Part shown: positions 1 through 13,071 of the stretch, piece by piece
Numbering within the stretch: position 1 is the stretch's first letter
Layout: every line of letters starts with the position of its first letter
Assembly (NCBI RefSeq): GCF_030867095.1
Contig: NC_081831.1
Location: forward strand, 71,252,716 to 71,316,715
Source: Alligator mississippiensis
Taxonomy: Eukaryota > Chordata > Crocodylia > Alligatoridae
DNA length: 64,000 nt
Direction: 5' to 3'
Position numbers and translations under genes: made by a program
The notes under the pieces: generated by a model
What the model saw: only the letters and a program-made list of their open reading frames with translations
Told to the model about the DNA's origin: nothing
The model's database searches: none

Positions 1-284
1 TTTTTTGCAAAATAATTTTATCATTTCTGACGGCTTTCATTAAAGTTAGACTTTCAGCCTTTTCCATTTAGATGCTTAAAGTCCATTACAAAAACAGGGT
101 AATTTTGATGAACTTATGTTTCCATATACAAAAGTCAAAAAACGTATGTTCTGCTTTGTTATGAATTAAGGAAATAATCAAAAAGAACAAAAGTCAAGTT
201 TTCAATCACTGCGTATATTTTGTGCTGCTTCTTCATTACACCAAGGAGGAAAAATGAGCCTCATGTGCATTAGATCTGGAAGCA

Positions 285-990
285 GTTTACTTGGGAGTAA
301 GCTACTCCCAAGTAAATGCTCCCAGGCAGGCATCTACATGTGTAGGGAAGGGGGAGCACATTTGCTGCTAAAATGTCAGCAAACTGCTCTTGCTTCCTGG
401 GGCCTTGCAATGGGCCCCTGCTGCCACCAGGGGTAGCTCCTGGCCAGAGCTGAGACATTGCTCCCTGCTCCTGGGGGGCGCTGCCTGCTGCCAAGACAAG
501 GACAATATCCCTCTGCCCTGGCAACAGGGAGCTCCCAGCCCCAGCTGCAAGGGAGGGGAGGTCCCAGCCCCCTACCCCAATCCATGGCTGGGGCAGCTAG
601 CAGTGAGCCCCCACCTGGGTGGGAATTCACAGTGCTGGCCCCACAACCGCAGAGACTGCACGGAGAGGTAAGGGCCTCCCAACACCCTGCTCCCTGATCG
701 TGATGCTGAAGTGGGGGATGGAGATAAGGATCTCCCAGCCCCTGTTCCTTGATTACAATCTCGAGCAGGGAGCTTGGAGCTGCCCAGAGGCAGGGAGCAA
801 TTTCCCACTCCCTGGTGGCTGACATTTGCTCCTGGTCAGGCGTCTGCATGAGTGCTACTGTGCAGTAACTACTTGTGAGTAAATTTGCTATTTGTATTTG
901 CAGGTAGCAGATTGACTTGTGATTAGTGAAGTTTACTGTGCAGTAAACGTGCACATGTAGACGTACATGCTTACTGTGCAGCATGAATGA
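285..990. repeat. GC-rich interspersed repeat with ctgtgcagtaa ends (intergenic)
   Basis: It opens with a perfect 11-bp inverted repeat (289-299 and 303-313). A GC-rich core of about 500 bp follows. It closes with ctactgtgcagtaactactt and tttactgtgcagtaaacgtg. The closing 150 bp recur at 4757-4905. Several long overlapping frames occur on both strands, as expected of GC-rich repeat, and none resembles a known protein. Confidence 0.55.
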
Positions 991-1097
991 CATGTGCCTC
1001 CTGAGGCTGGGGGGGCACAGTGATTGCCCACAGGCGCGGTGTCGGCGGTGGGGCCATGTTGGCAACAAGCAGGGAGCACCTGCAGGTGGCTGCATTG

Positions 1098-1250
1098 GTG
1101 CTGGCAGTGAGGATGGGCCAAGCGGGGACTGCTCACAAGTGTCCATGGTGGTGCTGGCAGTGAGGATGGGCCAAGCGGGGACTGCTCACAAGCGTCCATG
1201 GTGGTGTTGGCAGTGGGGGACGGTGGAGCGGTGACCACTCACAGGTGGTG
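1098..1250. repeat. 53-bp tandem repeat, about three copies
   Basis: Units starting gtgctggcagtgaggatggg begin at 1098 and 1151, with a third, diverged unit (gtgttggcagtggg) at 1204. The first two are nearly identical. Confidence 0.85.
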
Positions 1251-4200
1251 ACGCAGGTGGCAGTGGCCAGTTTTAGGGGGGGCATGTTCCCCGCCCCCCC
1301 GTGCCCTCCCTATGTGTCACCTATGCTGTGCATTAAACTATGCTACTTTGCAATGAAGTGTCTCATCAACCCTCTGAGGACAAAATAAATGTTGAGCTCT
1401 CTTTGCAATAAAAGAGTTCTTAAAAGGATTAAAATGTGACAATGAGAAAGATAAAAGCTCTTTGTGCTTATTATTTTCTTTTATTAATCACAAACTAGTT
1501 CCAGCTAATTTCCAAATCAATGGAATTACCACAACAATTAGGAGCATGCTCAGGACATGAGAATATTTTACCGGAACAGAAATCTTATTTTGTGATGGAA
1601 TGGACTATAAAATTGTCTTTTCTGCAACCCGCTTTTAGTCGGGCTTAATAAGTATTCCGGGTCTTCAGTTATGAGAAGGATAGAAATGAGTATTCCTGTG
1701 ATGGTGTCCTGTTCGTTTGCAGTGTTCAAGAAGTCCTGTTCCTCTGAACTCAGTAAGGATAAAACAGCAGGAGGCAATTTCCTTTATCATGAGTTTGTCT
1801 TCCCAGGCAGCACTGTGTCCCAAAGGCTTCCTCTCAAGGACACAGTGCATACATCTCTATGTGCAATTAATGCAATGTGGTAAACTCCGGAGCTATTCAT
1901 GCCGCAGTCAATTGTTCCCAGGCGCAATGTCTACATGTGCACCCATGTAGACCAGAGCAATTTGAGCCAGGTTTCTGGCTGGCTGGGCTGACCGGGCACA
2001 ATCAACATGCCCAATCAGTGTTTACACATGCATTTTGGCACAATAAAGTACTCCGCCATAAGATAGTACTGTCGCAACAGTAGTATGACAAAGTTAATTA
2101 GTTTACTGTGCCCTAATACCTGTGTACGTGCAGACTGTGATGCATTAGTGTGGAGCTAATTAAATTAGTGAACTCTGTAGTAAGGCACGCATATAGATGC
2201 ACCCACTGTGGGTATTTCTCAGCAGAAATCTGGTTTTCTGTGGTTCTTTCTCTGCCTGCTTCTGGGACAGGTTATGTTGACTCCAGACTTAAGTTCTTAC
2301 CCAGGGTTTAACCAACCCTCTAGCACTCACAAAACACTTTAAATGTGTGTTGAACTTGTATTTGCTTGGTCAGATAGGATACGGCTTAGAGCTAGGATTC
2401 TGCTTTAACATGGCTATTAATACTATTACTGATACTCTGCTACATGCATGCAGCTGTATCATCCGCGTATGTTTGGGACACTCCTCCAGTGTATTTCTCC
2501 AGCTTTCCATGGCTAATTTTCTGGGTCTTCTACCTACCTCATTCATTTTCTGGCACAGTCACACACACCTGAGGAACACTTAAACCCTTCTGCCTACTCC
2601 ATTTCTGTGCAGCTTATCTCATCCGCACAGAACAAGAAGGTGCTGTCTGGGTGAGAGACTCTCAGCCCGGGTGGCTGCAGGCTGGCCAAAGGATCACACA
2701 ACAAAATTCTGCTTTCCCTTCGGTGGGAGTAGCATGTCACCCCAGTAAGGAACTTGCACCCAAAATCAATACCAGCATGATGCTGGTTTTGCAGTGTTGA
2801 GGCATGTTTAAAAAACCTTGAATGCCTACTGCAAGACAAAGGATATCCATAGCAGCTATTCACCAAACTGCTCCTAGTATGAGGAGTTGGACCACTTTTC
2901 AACATTTCCCTCGAGTAGAGAAGCACAGTCATGCATGACATGGTGAAAGCCCGTAGCCCTAGGCGTCGGTAGAAGCAGAGGAACAAAAAAAGGTCTCACA
3001 ACCAGATCAGCTGCTTACAACAGACCACATGGTTGAATGGACTGGATGGACAGACCTCTCATCTGAGGAACTGTTCAAACGTGAGCTTGTGGAGAAAAAC
3101 AGCAACACAACCAGAGCCAAGCCAGTGGCTCTCAACATCTGTGTTGTTATTAAAGAAGAAATTGCAGCATTAGTGGGAGGATTTCCCAGGTTATAATGAA
3201 TACAATTATTCTTGCGGAGGATACAGAGCTGCCACAGGTTCAGATGAAGGCAGAAGTGGCAGAATTTTATCGACCCAGCTTATTTCCCACCTCCTGTACT
3301 GGGTGACCTATGAGAGACTTCAAATCAAAGGGAAACATTAAACATGTAACTTACGGTTTATTTCAGTTCTATTTTAAGTCCCGGGAAAAAAAATCAAATC
3401 CGGTATTATAGGCTTAGTAGGCATGAGTGCATGTGTCCCTATTCCTTTCAATTTAATACATTTTCATACTGGTGCTAGCATTACAGATTTGTCGTAGAGA
3501 GCCTGGATTGTAAGCCACAGTGGCTGTAATACTGCAAAAGTCCCTCAGTGACGGTAGTAAGTTTTTTATCTCTGTGCACCACATTCACCGCATGTTGATT
3601 GTAGATTTGGAGAGCAAGAGAAGTCTGCTGTGAGACGGTTCTGCCCTCTGCTTAATTCTGTTGCTGGTTGCTTGGTTCCCCTCCCGTCTGGGCTGGAAAC
3701 ACCCAAGAATTTTTCATACTGGAGAAAGTCAAGACAGTCGCTGACATATTCGTATAGGGCACACTTCCCACAGGTACCCCTGTACGTAACTTCGCCCTCT
3801 CCATTCATTGATTTGCTAATCAGCCAGCAGGCAATAAAAGCTATACTTCATATAGGTAAAAGATCTTTCACAGACATGGAAAAGTTGTTGCCTCTTTCAG
3901 TCAGGGATCTCCAACACATTAATATTGTAGGAGGAAATTTTAATTGATACCTTATAATTTTATGTAGACCATGGGTGTCTGGAAATTTTATGTAGACCAT
4001 AGATGTCTGCTTTTTTTTCTTTTGCTTTCTTGTTTTATTAAATGATTGAAGAAATTGGAGGAAGTTTTTCTTTGTGTTATCTGGGGATGAGCCTCGGTAG
4101 AAGCCTCGAATTTCCCAGGATAAACCCTCTGGATGTAAACACAGACTCTGAAAGGCAGCTATTCTAACTGCTATATCCTGACTCCTTGTATGCTGCATTC

Positions 4201-4744
4201 TGGAAGATATGTGCATAAGCATTGATTATTGAGGTCTGTGCTCTGTGAAAATTATTCAATAGCAGTCTTAAATTGTAAGTATGAAATATAGTGTCTGTGG
4301 CAGGTTGTAAAGCTAGGAATCATTTGGTCAAATGGCAACCAGTCAACCAGAGTGTCTTCTTAAAACACAGGACACTTCCCCTTGTAAAGTATAACAGTTG
4401 GGTATAAACATGACCTTTTCTCAAGGGAACAAACTCTGTAGAACAGAAAAGGCAAAAATATTAAAAGGCTGTTCCATTTACAGGCAAAGAGGGCTGTAGG
4501 GATACATTATCAGAGCCATAAACTATGACATAAAGCATTTTCGCTTGCAAGAAAATGCATCTAACTTAAACTTACTCAAAAAGTGGTAAAGAATGTCCTG
4601 ACAAAGGTATTTTCTTCTAGAAATATGCTGAAGCCTTCAAACTTAAAGGACAGTTTTTTATCACTGATGCTCAATAGGCTGAAACTTGCCTTTTTGCCTC
4701 ACAGAACCCTATAAAGCTACCACTTTCTGAAGTAGAATTAAAAC
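1251..4744. other. Intergenic stretch, no gene recognised
   Basis: Apart from the decayed repeat at 1890-2205, only AT-rich unique-looking sequence with short frames is seen. No exon-like frame with plausible splice sites and protein similarity was recognised. Confidence 0.6.
1890..2205. repeat. Diverged interspersed repeat related to the ctgtgcagtaa family
   Basis: Motifs caatgtctacatgtgcaccc, gtttactgtgccctaatacc and gtggagctaattaaattag resemble the other family members. It is heavily decayed, and the ends are approximate. Confidence 0.4.
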
Positions 4745-4925
4745 CAGATTTCCTCCTGGTCAGCCATCTACACATGCCTTACTGTGCAGTAATTACTTGT
4801 TAGTTAATTTGCTATTTGTATGTCCAGGCGCTGAGTAGAGCAAATTACTGTGCAGTAAGGGTCTGCATGTGTAGATGGTGATGCTTACCATGCAGTAATT
4901 TGTGCAGTAAAGCATCTTTTGAAGA
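4745..4925. repeat. Short interspersed repeat of the ctgtgcagtaa family (intergenic)
   Basis: The stretch ttactgtgcagtaattactt then gttaatttgctatttgta matches 855-900. Inverted gtctgcatgtgtagatgg and catctacacatgcc near the two ends suggest short terminal inverted repeats. Confidence 0.6.
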
Positions 4926-7900
4926 CATGCCTACTGCCAGGTGTATAATCCCTGTCTAAATCCCTACCAAACACGGCTTCCATTTACAAGTTGGACAATT
5001 AATTTCTCTAGGCATAGCTTGACTTTTAATAAGCTAAGATGCTTCTGTAAGAGAATTATGTGAAAGAGGGTTTAATTAGTGTTCCCATCTTTTCTACTGT
5101 GCAGCAGATCCATGAACATCATAAAGAACGAAAAGTTAAGAACAGGGATGAGATCACCCCAAAACCTGGTTAGGAATGCTTCAAAATTCCTGTGGGGTTC
5201 AGATTCAGAAAACCCAAGCTGTTTAAAACTGAACCTTGATTCTGTAATGTAGGGGTGGCCAGGCTGTGGCACAAGTGGAATGGGCAGCCTCTGTGTGTTC
5301 GTGTGACATAAGGGAGAGGACAGGCAGCCCAGTAGCAGGTAGGTCAGGAAACAAGGTTACACCTGAACTGCAGGTGGATTTGAGGTGCCTGAGGCAGCAA
5401 CAATACATGAGCACTCAGCCCATTCCAGTCATACAGGATACATTGATGTACTGGCAGATTAAACAAAACGAAGCAAAATGGTACGATACATTACGTATGA
5501 GAGGAGTGATCTTTTGCTCAGTGATGTTGCTGGACAGGCTAAATCAGCATCAGGCACCAGGCTTTCTTGTCCTTGTCTATGGTTGATCTATGTCTTTGAT
5601 CCCAGTCAGTTCCCACTGTACTCCAAATGGTTTCCTCTTTATATTCCTTCCTTCTTTATCCAGACTATGTGACAACACTTGGGTTTTTTTCCTTTTCTTT
5701 ACTTCTTATTTTATAACTCAATAGCCCCCCTCTCAGCTTGCCAGCTTTGGCCACAGTATGACTTTAACCATTTTTTTTCACGTACTTCTCTCTTTCGATG
5801 TATGTTTTCCCCCTTCCCTGTTGTGGTCAGTCCAGAGACATCCTGTTTTGTTTTAGTCTATATATATAATAGATAATGTATATAATGCTGACTTAAGGTT
5901 CATCAATATAGCTATTTATGTTATATTATTGTCTGAAGCGTATCATCCTACAGTTGACAAATAGTTTCTGTGATAGATAATTACTCTTATATTGTTTCAT
6001 AATCTTCAAGGGTTACTTGAAGGTTACTTTTTTTGCAAAGGCAGCAGCAAAAGGCAGGTTCTTCCAGAAGTCTCTGGGCCTTGATATATCTTCTAGGAGC
6101 CTAGGGTTACTTGTAAAGTGAGGGGCATGGGCTACAGCAGAAGGCAGAGCAGGAGATCAGGCAGGGAGCACAGGACAGGGAGCAGAAAACAGAGCAGCAG
6201 ATTGGTCAAAGGAAGAAGATTGGAGTGGCATTTAAGAAGGGTGTGAAGCTAATTTGTGTCATGCTTGAGGTTGGTATAAGGAATTAATGATGAGCTGGGA
6301 AAGGATCTCCTTTCTTTACACAGCTTAATAGCAATTGTCTGCAGTACCCAATGATTAGACTTCCGTATTTCAACTTTCTAGGCTGCAATGGCCAAAGGGA
6401 GACCCATTCTGATGGTAAATAAGGAAGCTTTCTATATTAGTGATATACTATGATTGTAAACCTGCCAAATGACCTGACAGGAGAGACAACATTAGGGCCA
6501 AACAACTGGGACAATAGCCTGGTGGGGAGTCAGGCCTTTGGATACCATTTGGTGGAGACAGTGCAAATAATTGTGAATGGAGGAAGACACAGGCCCGCAT
6601 CTTAGATTCCGCTCAAGGCCTCCACAAGTCTAATATCATCTCTACCTGGTAGGAAAAGCAGACACAGTCATCAAAGCGTTTTCCTTAAAGAATAACATAT
6701 CAAGAAATCAAAATAAACTAATGCTTTAACTGAGGATTTGTCCCAGCCATATGAACTCAATTAGGAACCCAGTCTTTCTAAGGGTATTTTCTCCTAAAAA
6801 GCAACTCTTGATGCCTTTTTTTCAGGAACATCTATACAAATAGAGGCAAAAATTAACCTGGTGTCTACCTCCCAAACCAGGGAGCATCCCTGCATTTTGT
6901 AACAATAATGTATAGAAATGGCTAACTCACAGAATTGATCTGATCTGGCCTTTTCTTTCCTGACCTTTAACACTTTTTATTTGCTTCATTTCCCTTCACA
7001 CACAAACCTGCCAGCAGCTGTTCGGCAACTCAAGAGTAAGTGCTTACTCTGTTTACGAAATGAACTAATGCAAGAAAATCAAATCCCTATCAGTCATTCT
7101 ATTTCTTTGCTGAATCATATCAGGAATCCTGCGTCCTTCTACCTGAGGTTTGGGTAATGCAGCTTTGTCTGTAAAGCATAGATTTAAAGTAAGAAAATGA
7201 TTTCAAAAGCTTAAACTAAAGAGTTTCGTACTGTTATCCAACTGTTACCATAGTGCTTAATAAGGGCTTTTCCCTTAGTATAGTCAACAGAGAACATTTA
7301 GATTACTGCATTATTCATGGCATGAATTATAGGCAGGAGGCACAGTAGGTGACTCAAAGCTGCAGTGTGACATCAAGTAGAACCGTGGATTTGCTCTCTC
7401 TGCAGTGTTTTATCTAAATATTTTGGAAACTAAATGTCAATTTCTTAAAATATCAGAAAGAAATAAAAAACAAATCTTTCACTTGTTTCAGAGAATTACT
7501 GTTTTGATTGAAATGGAAATATTTCTTTCTCTATTGGATCAGAGAATAACTTCCTAACTCTTAGCAAGGGTCTGTGATTAATTTACATGCATCCTAGGGT
7601 GCCCACGACATCTCCTCAAAGCACACAAATGCCTCATGAGGGGATAGGGAATAAGCTATAATAGTTCCCCTGTAGGATTAAAAGACACAGCTCACTTTTG
7701 AGCCCAGCAGTTTGTCATACTTCCAGTAATGGCAGTTTCTGCTGCTGATCTGCACTATGTGAGCAAGTGCAAACAAAATTAAATAGGATTGTGAAAGCTG
7801 GGATGTGAGAATGATTTTGCATGCCTAATATATTCATTTTGAGATACACAGGTATGTTGTTACACATTAAAGCATTTTGCTTTGCTAGTAGATCTTGACA

Positions 7901-8429
7901 TATTACAACATCAGAATTTGTATATCTAAAAAAACTAGGTACAATACATCTTTATTGTGTATAACATCTTACACATAAATTGTAATCCACAGTGCCTTAT
8001 AGAATAATAAGATACAATTGTGGAGTTCATAAATACTAGCTGAAGGTGTAAAAATGCAGATATATAGGACAAGAAGAAATTAAATGTCATATATCATTGT
8101 CAGTTGTCTACACAGAGAAATAAAAGAAGGCTGTATCAGATGGAAAAAGCAGTGGAAGACCTGCAGAGCTGGGATTGCGCAAAAGGGCTGGATGACTTGT
8201 GGGTGATAAGCAGAAAGAACAGAAGGTCCTTGAAAGGGCCTGGACCAAGGTTTGCATCAGATTTTTCAAAGAAGAGAGGCAATTTTAACAGCATTCATAA
8301 ATGAACGAGAATTGACATTTCTTTGAGGATGCGGTGGTATATGAAATATGTACGAAGATGGACAGAAGTATTTGGCACATTTTGGAATCTGGAGAGCTGT
8401 CTTGGGAATGTGATAGAGAAGGGAATTGT
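4926..8429. other. Intergenic stretch, no gene recognised
   Basis: This is mostly AT-rich sequence without clear repeats. A 66-codon frame at 8104-8304 is noted but resembles nothing I recognise. Confidence 0.6.
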
Positions 8430-8900
8430 AATGATCAGAGTGGGTGCGTCCCTGTGAGCACACGTGCAGGGGTATGTTTCCCATGAGATAAATAGCAGAG
8501 GCTCATATTTTTGCCACTTCTGTTTGTCCCTGGGCACACCCCTGAACATGCTCTGGTGTGTAGCAAATTGCCCCAGGTAGGGTAGGGAAGGCCCCAGCAG
8601 CCTTACCTGGGGTGCTGGGGGCTTCCTGGGGTAGCAGTGGTGCCAAGCCATCCACTCGGAGCCTGGTCAGCAGTCAGAGCGTGACTGGCTGGTCAGGCTC
8701 CCTTTCTGGCAGTGCATACTGCTGCCATGTGCACCACGCTGATTTTTTCAGTGGTGGTATTTTTAACCCCGGGATCTCTCGGTGTAAAAAAACCCCCACT
8801 GCACTGCAAATTAGAAGAATGACAATGGGTGCATGTGCACCATGTGTGGTTTGTGGCACCTCAAACTGCTTTGAGGTGCTGCAAACCATATGTGAGTGGT
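8430..8900. repeat. GC-rich interspersed repeat with hairpin ends (intergenic)
   Basis: The block is GC-rich against an AT-rich background and contains gcacctcaaa, a 4-base loop and tttgaggtgc, a perfect hairpin at 8856-8879. Gtgcaccacgctg / gtgcaccatgtg motifs repeat inside. It is probably a non-autonomous transposon of unknown family. No protein is recognised. Confidence 0.45.
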
Positions 8901-9054
8901 AGTGACATTATAGATGAGTATTCTGGCACAGGTAATGGGGTTATAAAACACATTTGTAGACAAAAAAGATGGAAGAGTATAAGTCAATTTTACAAAGCAA
9001 GTCAGTTATACAGAGCATACAGAGAGAAGTGGCAAAGGAGACCAAAAGAGCAAT

Positions 9055-10100
9055 GATTATTAACTGGACCACATCACTTCTCCACCCACTTTCCCTGCTT
9101 CGTAACAGAGGTATTCCAGTGTGTCACAAGCTTCTTGATACTGTCCTCAAAGCTTTTTGGTTTCTGTGACAGCCACTCCTGCACTGTGAGTTACATCTCT
9201 GCATCACTGGCAAATCTGTGCCCACAAAGAGCCTCCTTCAATGGTCCAAACAGATGATAATCATTTGGCCCTAGATCAAGACTGTAGCGTTGATGTGATA
9301 AGATTTCAAAGCCCAGTCCACGTAGTCTTAACAATCAACCATGCACTTTGCAACCTTGCAAACTGGAGAGGAACATCTTGTTTGAGCTTTCTAGTTTTGT
9401 CTCAATAGCTGGTTTCAGGTGGTTTGGGAGAATGTGGCAGTAGGTGTTGCTGTTGATTGTGACCCCGTGCTTCCTGAAGTAGACAAGTAGTGGTCTCATG
9501 CATTCCCAAAACAGAATGAGCAAGACCTTGCCAGAGGATGCTTGAGTGCAGAATTTTTTTGGGCAACGTGCCTTTCCACTGCTCAGCCTTTTGCTTTTGG
9601 AATTGAAATGGTGGCCAGGTCTTATCCCCCATGACAATGTGTAGGAGGAACCCTCACCTTCATCCCATCCATGTTGCAGAAGCTGGGTACACACTTCCAT
9701 ATGTATTGTTTATGTCAGTTGCTTTGGCACCCAATGGGCACACACTTTCTAGCAATTTAGGGGCTCATGCAAAATGGGGTGGATACTGCCAGCACTTTTG
9801 CCTACTTCTGCCACTACTTCAGGAATGCTCACTTGCCTGTTCACGTGCAGGGTGGTGTTAACCTTGGTAATGTTGTCCTTCAGTGTGACTGTGTTGGGTC
9901 ATCCTGCCCAGGGCCCATCCACCACAGATGTGCAGCTGTTTTTGAACTTTTCCACCCTATCACAGACCTTCCATTGAACCATACAGTTCTAATCATACTA
10001 TGATACAATCCTACAGTGAATTTCACTAGGCGGCATGCCTTCAACACACAAAAACCAAATGAACACTGGTCTCCTCTGGTGCACACTAACACCTATGCAG
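9055..10100 (-). pseudogene. mariner (DD34D-type) transposase relic
   Basis: Minus-strand frames give mariner transposase pieces in the right order. Going down in coordinate they are a helix-turn-helix-region remnant near 10090-9880, VNRQVSIPEVVAEVGKSAGS near 9830, KVCAHWVPKQLT near 9730, MEVCTQLL at 9700, WGDKTW-like (first catalytic Asp) near 9630, SGKVLLILFWE near 9530, NHLKPAIETKL near 9420, YSLDLGPNDYHLFGPLKEAL near 9270 (last catalytic Asp in NDYHLF), and a C-terminus WNTSVTKQGKWVEK at about 9070. The usual HDNARPH block is degraded. Several frameshifts and at least one stop are present. Terminal inverted repeats were not found, so the ends are approximate. It is a dead copy of a Tc1/mariner transposon. 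Confidence 0.85.
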
Positions 10101-11544
10101 CCATGTTGTTTATGTGTTCACTAGCGTCACACATGTATTTGGTATGAAATGATGGGTGAGTGTGACAATGCTGCTATCGTTGTTCTCTGTTGCTGAGTAG
10201 TTTCCCACTTTATCACAAACATACAGCATTGGCAGCATATTGCCATTAGTTTCTGAAACATCCTCATATATCGCACTCTGCCTAATGATTACATCTGAAA
10301 AAAAATGACTTTATGTGGATTTATAAAGAAAACTACATAATTATAAGGATGAGCTACCAAGGATTCTTAACTCCTGTTCATTCAACATTATACTTGAAAA
10401 ATATTAGGAATCTTACAAATCAGACCCTTATTTATTCTAAAATATTTTGTCATCTACAGAAGCTGTGGAAACAAGTTTTATCTTACAAGCTTCGAAAACT
10501 GCTTGATTTTTTTTCCTTATACTTTATTATATTCTATATTTTGGGCAAGAGCATTAAAGAACAGATAAGAATTTGACTCCAATTTAATAAGATTCTTAAT
10601 TTTTGAAGAATTCCTGAATGAAACATAAGACTGCAGTAAACTAAAAACTCTAAATAATGCTGTTCATTAACATACAAAACTATTTATAAGGATAATATAT
10701 ATAATATAGAGAAATGTATAAGGACCCGTTCCTACAAATCCTTAAAAGAGTAACTGTATTTAATAATCTTCTCAGTGGGAATTTCAGTCTGTAAATTACT
10801 TGCCTCTAAATCCCTTACAAATCATTTACTAAGTATTTACCACAATGAATAATTCTAGCACATCAGCAACCACAGCAAATGCATTTCTTGTATTTTAAGG
10901 GTTGTATATGTCATCTTAGCTGGGCCATTTGGTCAGTAGATTGAAGAGCACAGGCTCTTCTAGTAAATGCATTTCAGTAGTCTTGATTTGTTAAAATGGT
11001 TTGATGAATCATTGATAACAATTTGTGTTCAGATATAACTGTTCCAAAAGAATGTAATAAACCATTTGATGAAAAGTCCAATCCTTGAAATAAATCTCTT
11101 GTAGTGGTTATTGATATCTTCACCCTTCTGCTATTTATATGCAAGAGTCTTGTAAGATTTGTAGAATCAGATTTTTGCTGCTTAAACATCAGGGTGAAAC
11201 TTTATAAAACAGAATGTCATTCTTACCCCTCTAGAGGTGTATCCAGTTTTAAATTACTCCATATTTCTAAAGGTTAGATTTTCAAAATACTGATGTCTGG
11301 TAGGATTTTCAAAGCACTTAAACAGGGTAAAAATCTAATTCTTACTGCAATCAGTTAAAGATATGCCTCTAACCTCCTTATATCCTTTTGGTACTGTGAA
11401 GCACAGAAATGATGTATTATTTCACCATTGTGCACAATAAATAAATTTGTCACTAAAAGTCAGATAGCTTTCTACAGTCACCTAAAAGAAGTTAACAGCA
11501 ATGGGTAAGAGAGGAAAAAGGATATATTTAAAGGAACATTCCTG
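10101..11544. other. Intergenic stretch, no gene recognised
   Basis: The sequence is AT-rich. 10101-10300 may include the decayed 5' end of the mariner element. Nothing else is recognised. Confidence 0.55.
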
Positions 11545-11668
11545 GGGTACTTCACTTGATACAGGCTGCCAACTAGACATTGAGCCATTGACTACTACCC
11601 TTTGAGCCCAACGATCCAGCCATTTTTCTATCCACCTTACAGTCCATTCATCCAACCTGTTGCATCCC
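11545..11668 (-). mobile_element. CR1 LINE fragment (mid RT), left of ERV fossil
   Basis: The + strand text ctggggtacttcacttgata through ccagccatttttctatccacc is the complement of the CR1 RT segment corresponding to 47780-47880 in the intron 10 copy. It lies directly against the retroviral LTR. It has the same orientation as the 15975-17395 fragment and a later position within CR1, so both may be one CR1 interrupted by the retrovirus. Confidence 0.7.
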
Positions 11669-11670
11669 TA

Positions 11671-12343
11671 TGATGCTATAATGGGTCTTATGCCAGGCAA
11701 GGAGACTAAGACACGGTTGTCCTAAACTAAAGGCAAGTTTATTGAACCCTAACAAATACAATCCTAATTAAAATTAAAGTAGCCATTTAAAAATTTTAGG
11801 TTTGTAGCTAGTCAAAGCAAATGCTCACCACCCTGAAATGTTGTGAATGCAACTTCACTGGTTGATCAGGTTGTGAAGTTTTGCCCGGGGTTCCTGGCTC
11901 CCATGTCTGATGTCAAGACAGGATCTTGGACTGATGACAGGATCTCTTCAGGAGCGTTCCAAAGAGTACGCTCTCTCACCTCTCCTTATATACCATATAA
12001 CTTGCATTACTTAATATATAACATTAACGTAAGCCTTCCTCCTAATGCGTATTAATAATCTTGCTTCTGTTTGCCAAATATGGTTACCTTTAACTGGAAT
12101 TTTCTATTCTGAGCAAATCTTTTCATTCTTAGGTGGGGGTAGGTTTGGCTCTGACTGTTCCTCTTTTGCCCAGGTTACATTGATTCAATTTAGTTAGCCA
12201 ACTTCCTATTTCAAGTCAGGGACAGTCTTTTTCCATTTGTTCCTTTTGCTGGGTACAGGTCTTGACCACAATTCAAGCTCAGCATGCAGTTTGAGCTGAG
12301 CCCAAGCATCAAACCCAGACCTAAAGGCCTTTGGATTCCAGCA
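11671..12343 (-). repeat. 3' LTR of the ERV fossil
   Basis: On the minus strand, a purine tract (complement of cccccctgtgac at 12344-12357) is followed by sequence that begins TGC at 12343 and carries an AATAAA signal (tttatt at about 11737 on the + strand) near its far end. These are the usual parts of a 3' LTR. The left edge near 11671 is set by the switch to CR1 sequence and is approximate. Confidence 0.6.
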
Positions 12344-13071
12344 ATTCCCCCCTGTGACAACTCCTCCATGGAGGGGTTATCACACCAATGTACCTCGTCT
12401 TTGTGGAGCGTATACCTCTGTTCCTCCGATATAAAGACTCATAGTGGGGGTCTAGTAGAGGTTAACACAACCTCTGTGAAACTGATAAGCTTGGCAGTAT
12501 GTCCAGTCAGTTAAAACAACAACAAAGATGACCATAGCAATTTGGGTTATCTCCACAGTGGAGTGAAGCATTAGATTTAAAACTCCTTGGGCAGTAGGGC
12601 TCCATCTCAACAAAACTGCCCACCGAGAATGTCTTGGGACTTTTTCCATTACCTGCAAAACTTTTTTATTATTATGTTTAATCTGTACTATGGTTTCATG
12701 ACTGCGCTGTTTAATAGAATTTACCATGGCATGCACATCGGGATGAGACAAAACTTGTTTTAACATTGGCAAATTTAAACCTAACTCAACTGGAGTAATG
12801 GTTTTATAAACCCATAGTCTAGCCCGGATACTCTGTCAGCCAACAAGGCACAAAGTATTTGAAATTACAGCTTTTGGTAGATGAAACATTACAAAAACTT
12901 TGGTTAATGGAAAATGTCATTAAATACAATCAAATTTGATCAAGCATTACATAGCGAGAATGTGTTCGTATACAAATACACCCTTTTTCAGCATGAACTA
13001 CTGCAGAATGGTTTTCACTAGTCATGTCAAAAACATATTGTTGCACATCATGTTGCTCATATAGATTATGA

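Noticed and set aside
376-1146. 256-codon minus-strand frame and overlapping frames at 270-1238
   Set aside because: They lie in a GC-rich dispersed repeat with few stops on any strand, have biased composition, and resemble no protein I know.
8104-8304. 66-codon + strand frame, charged peptide
   Set aside because: No similarity is recognised, there are no nearby splice partners, and the length is expected by chance in this amount of sequence.
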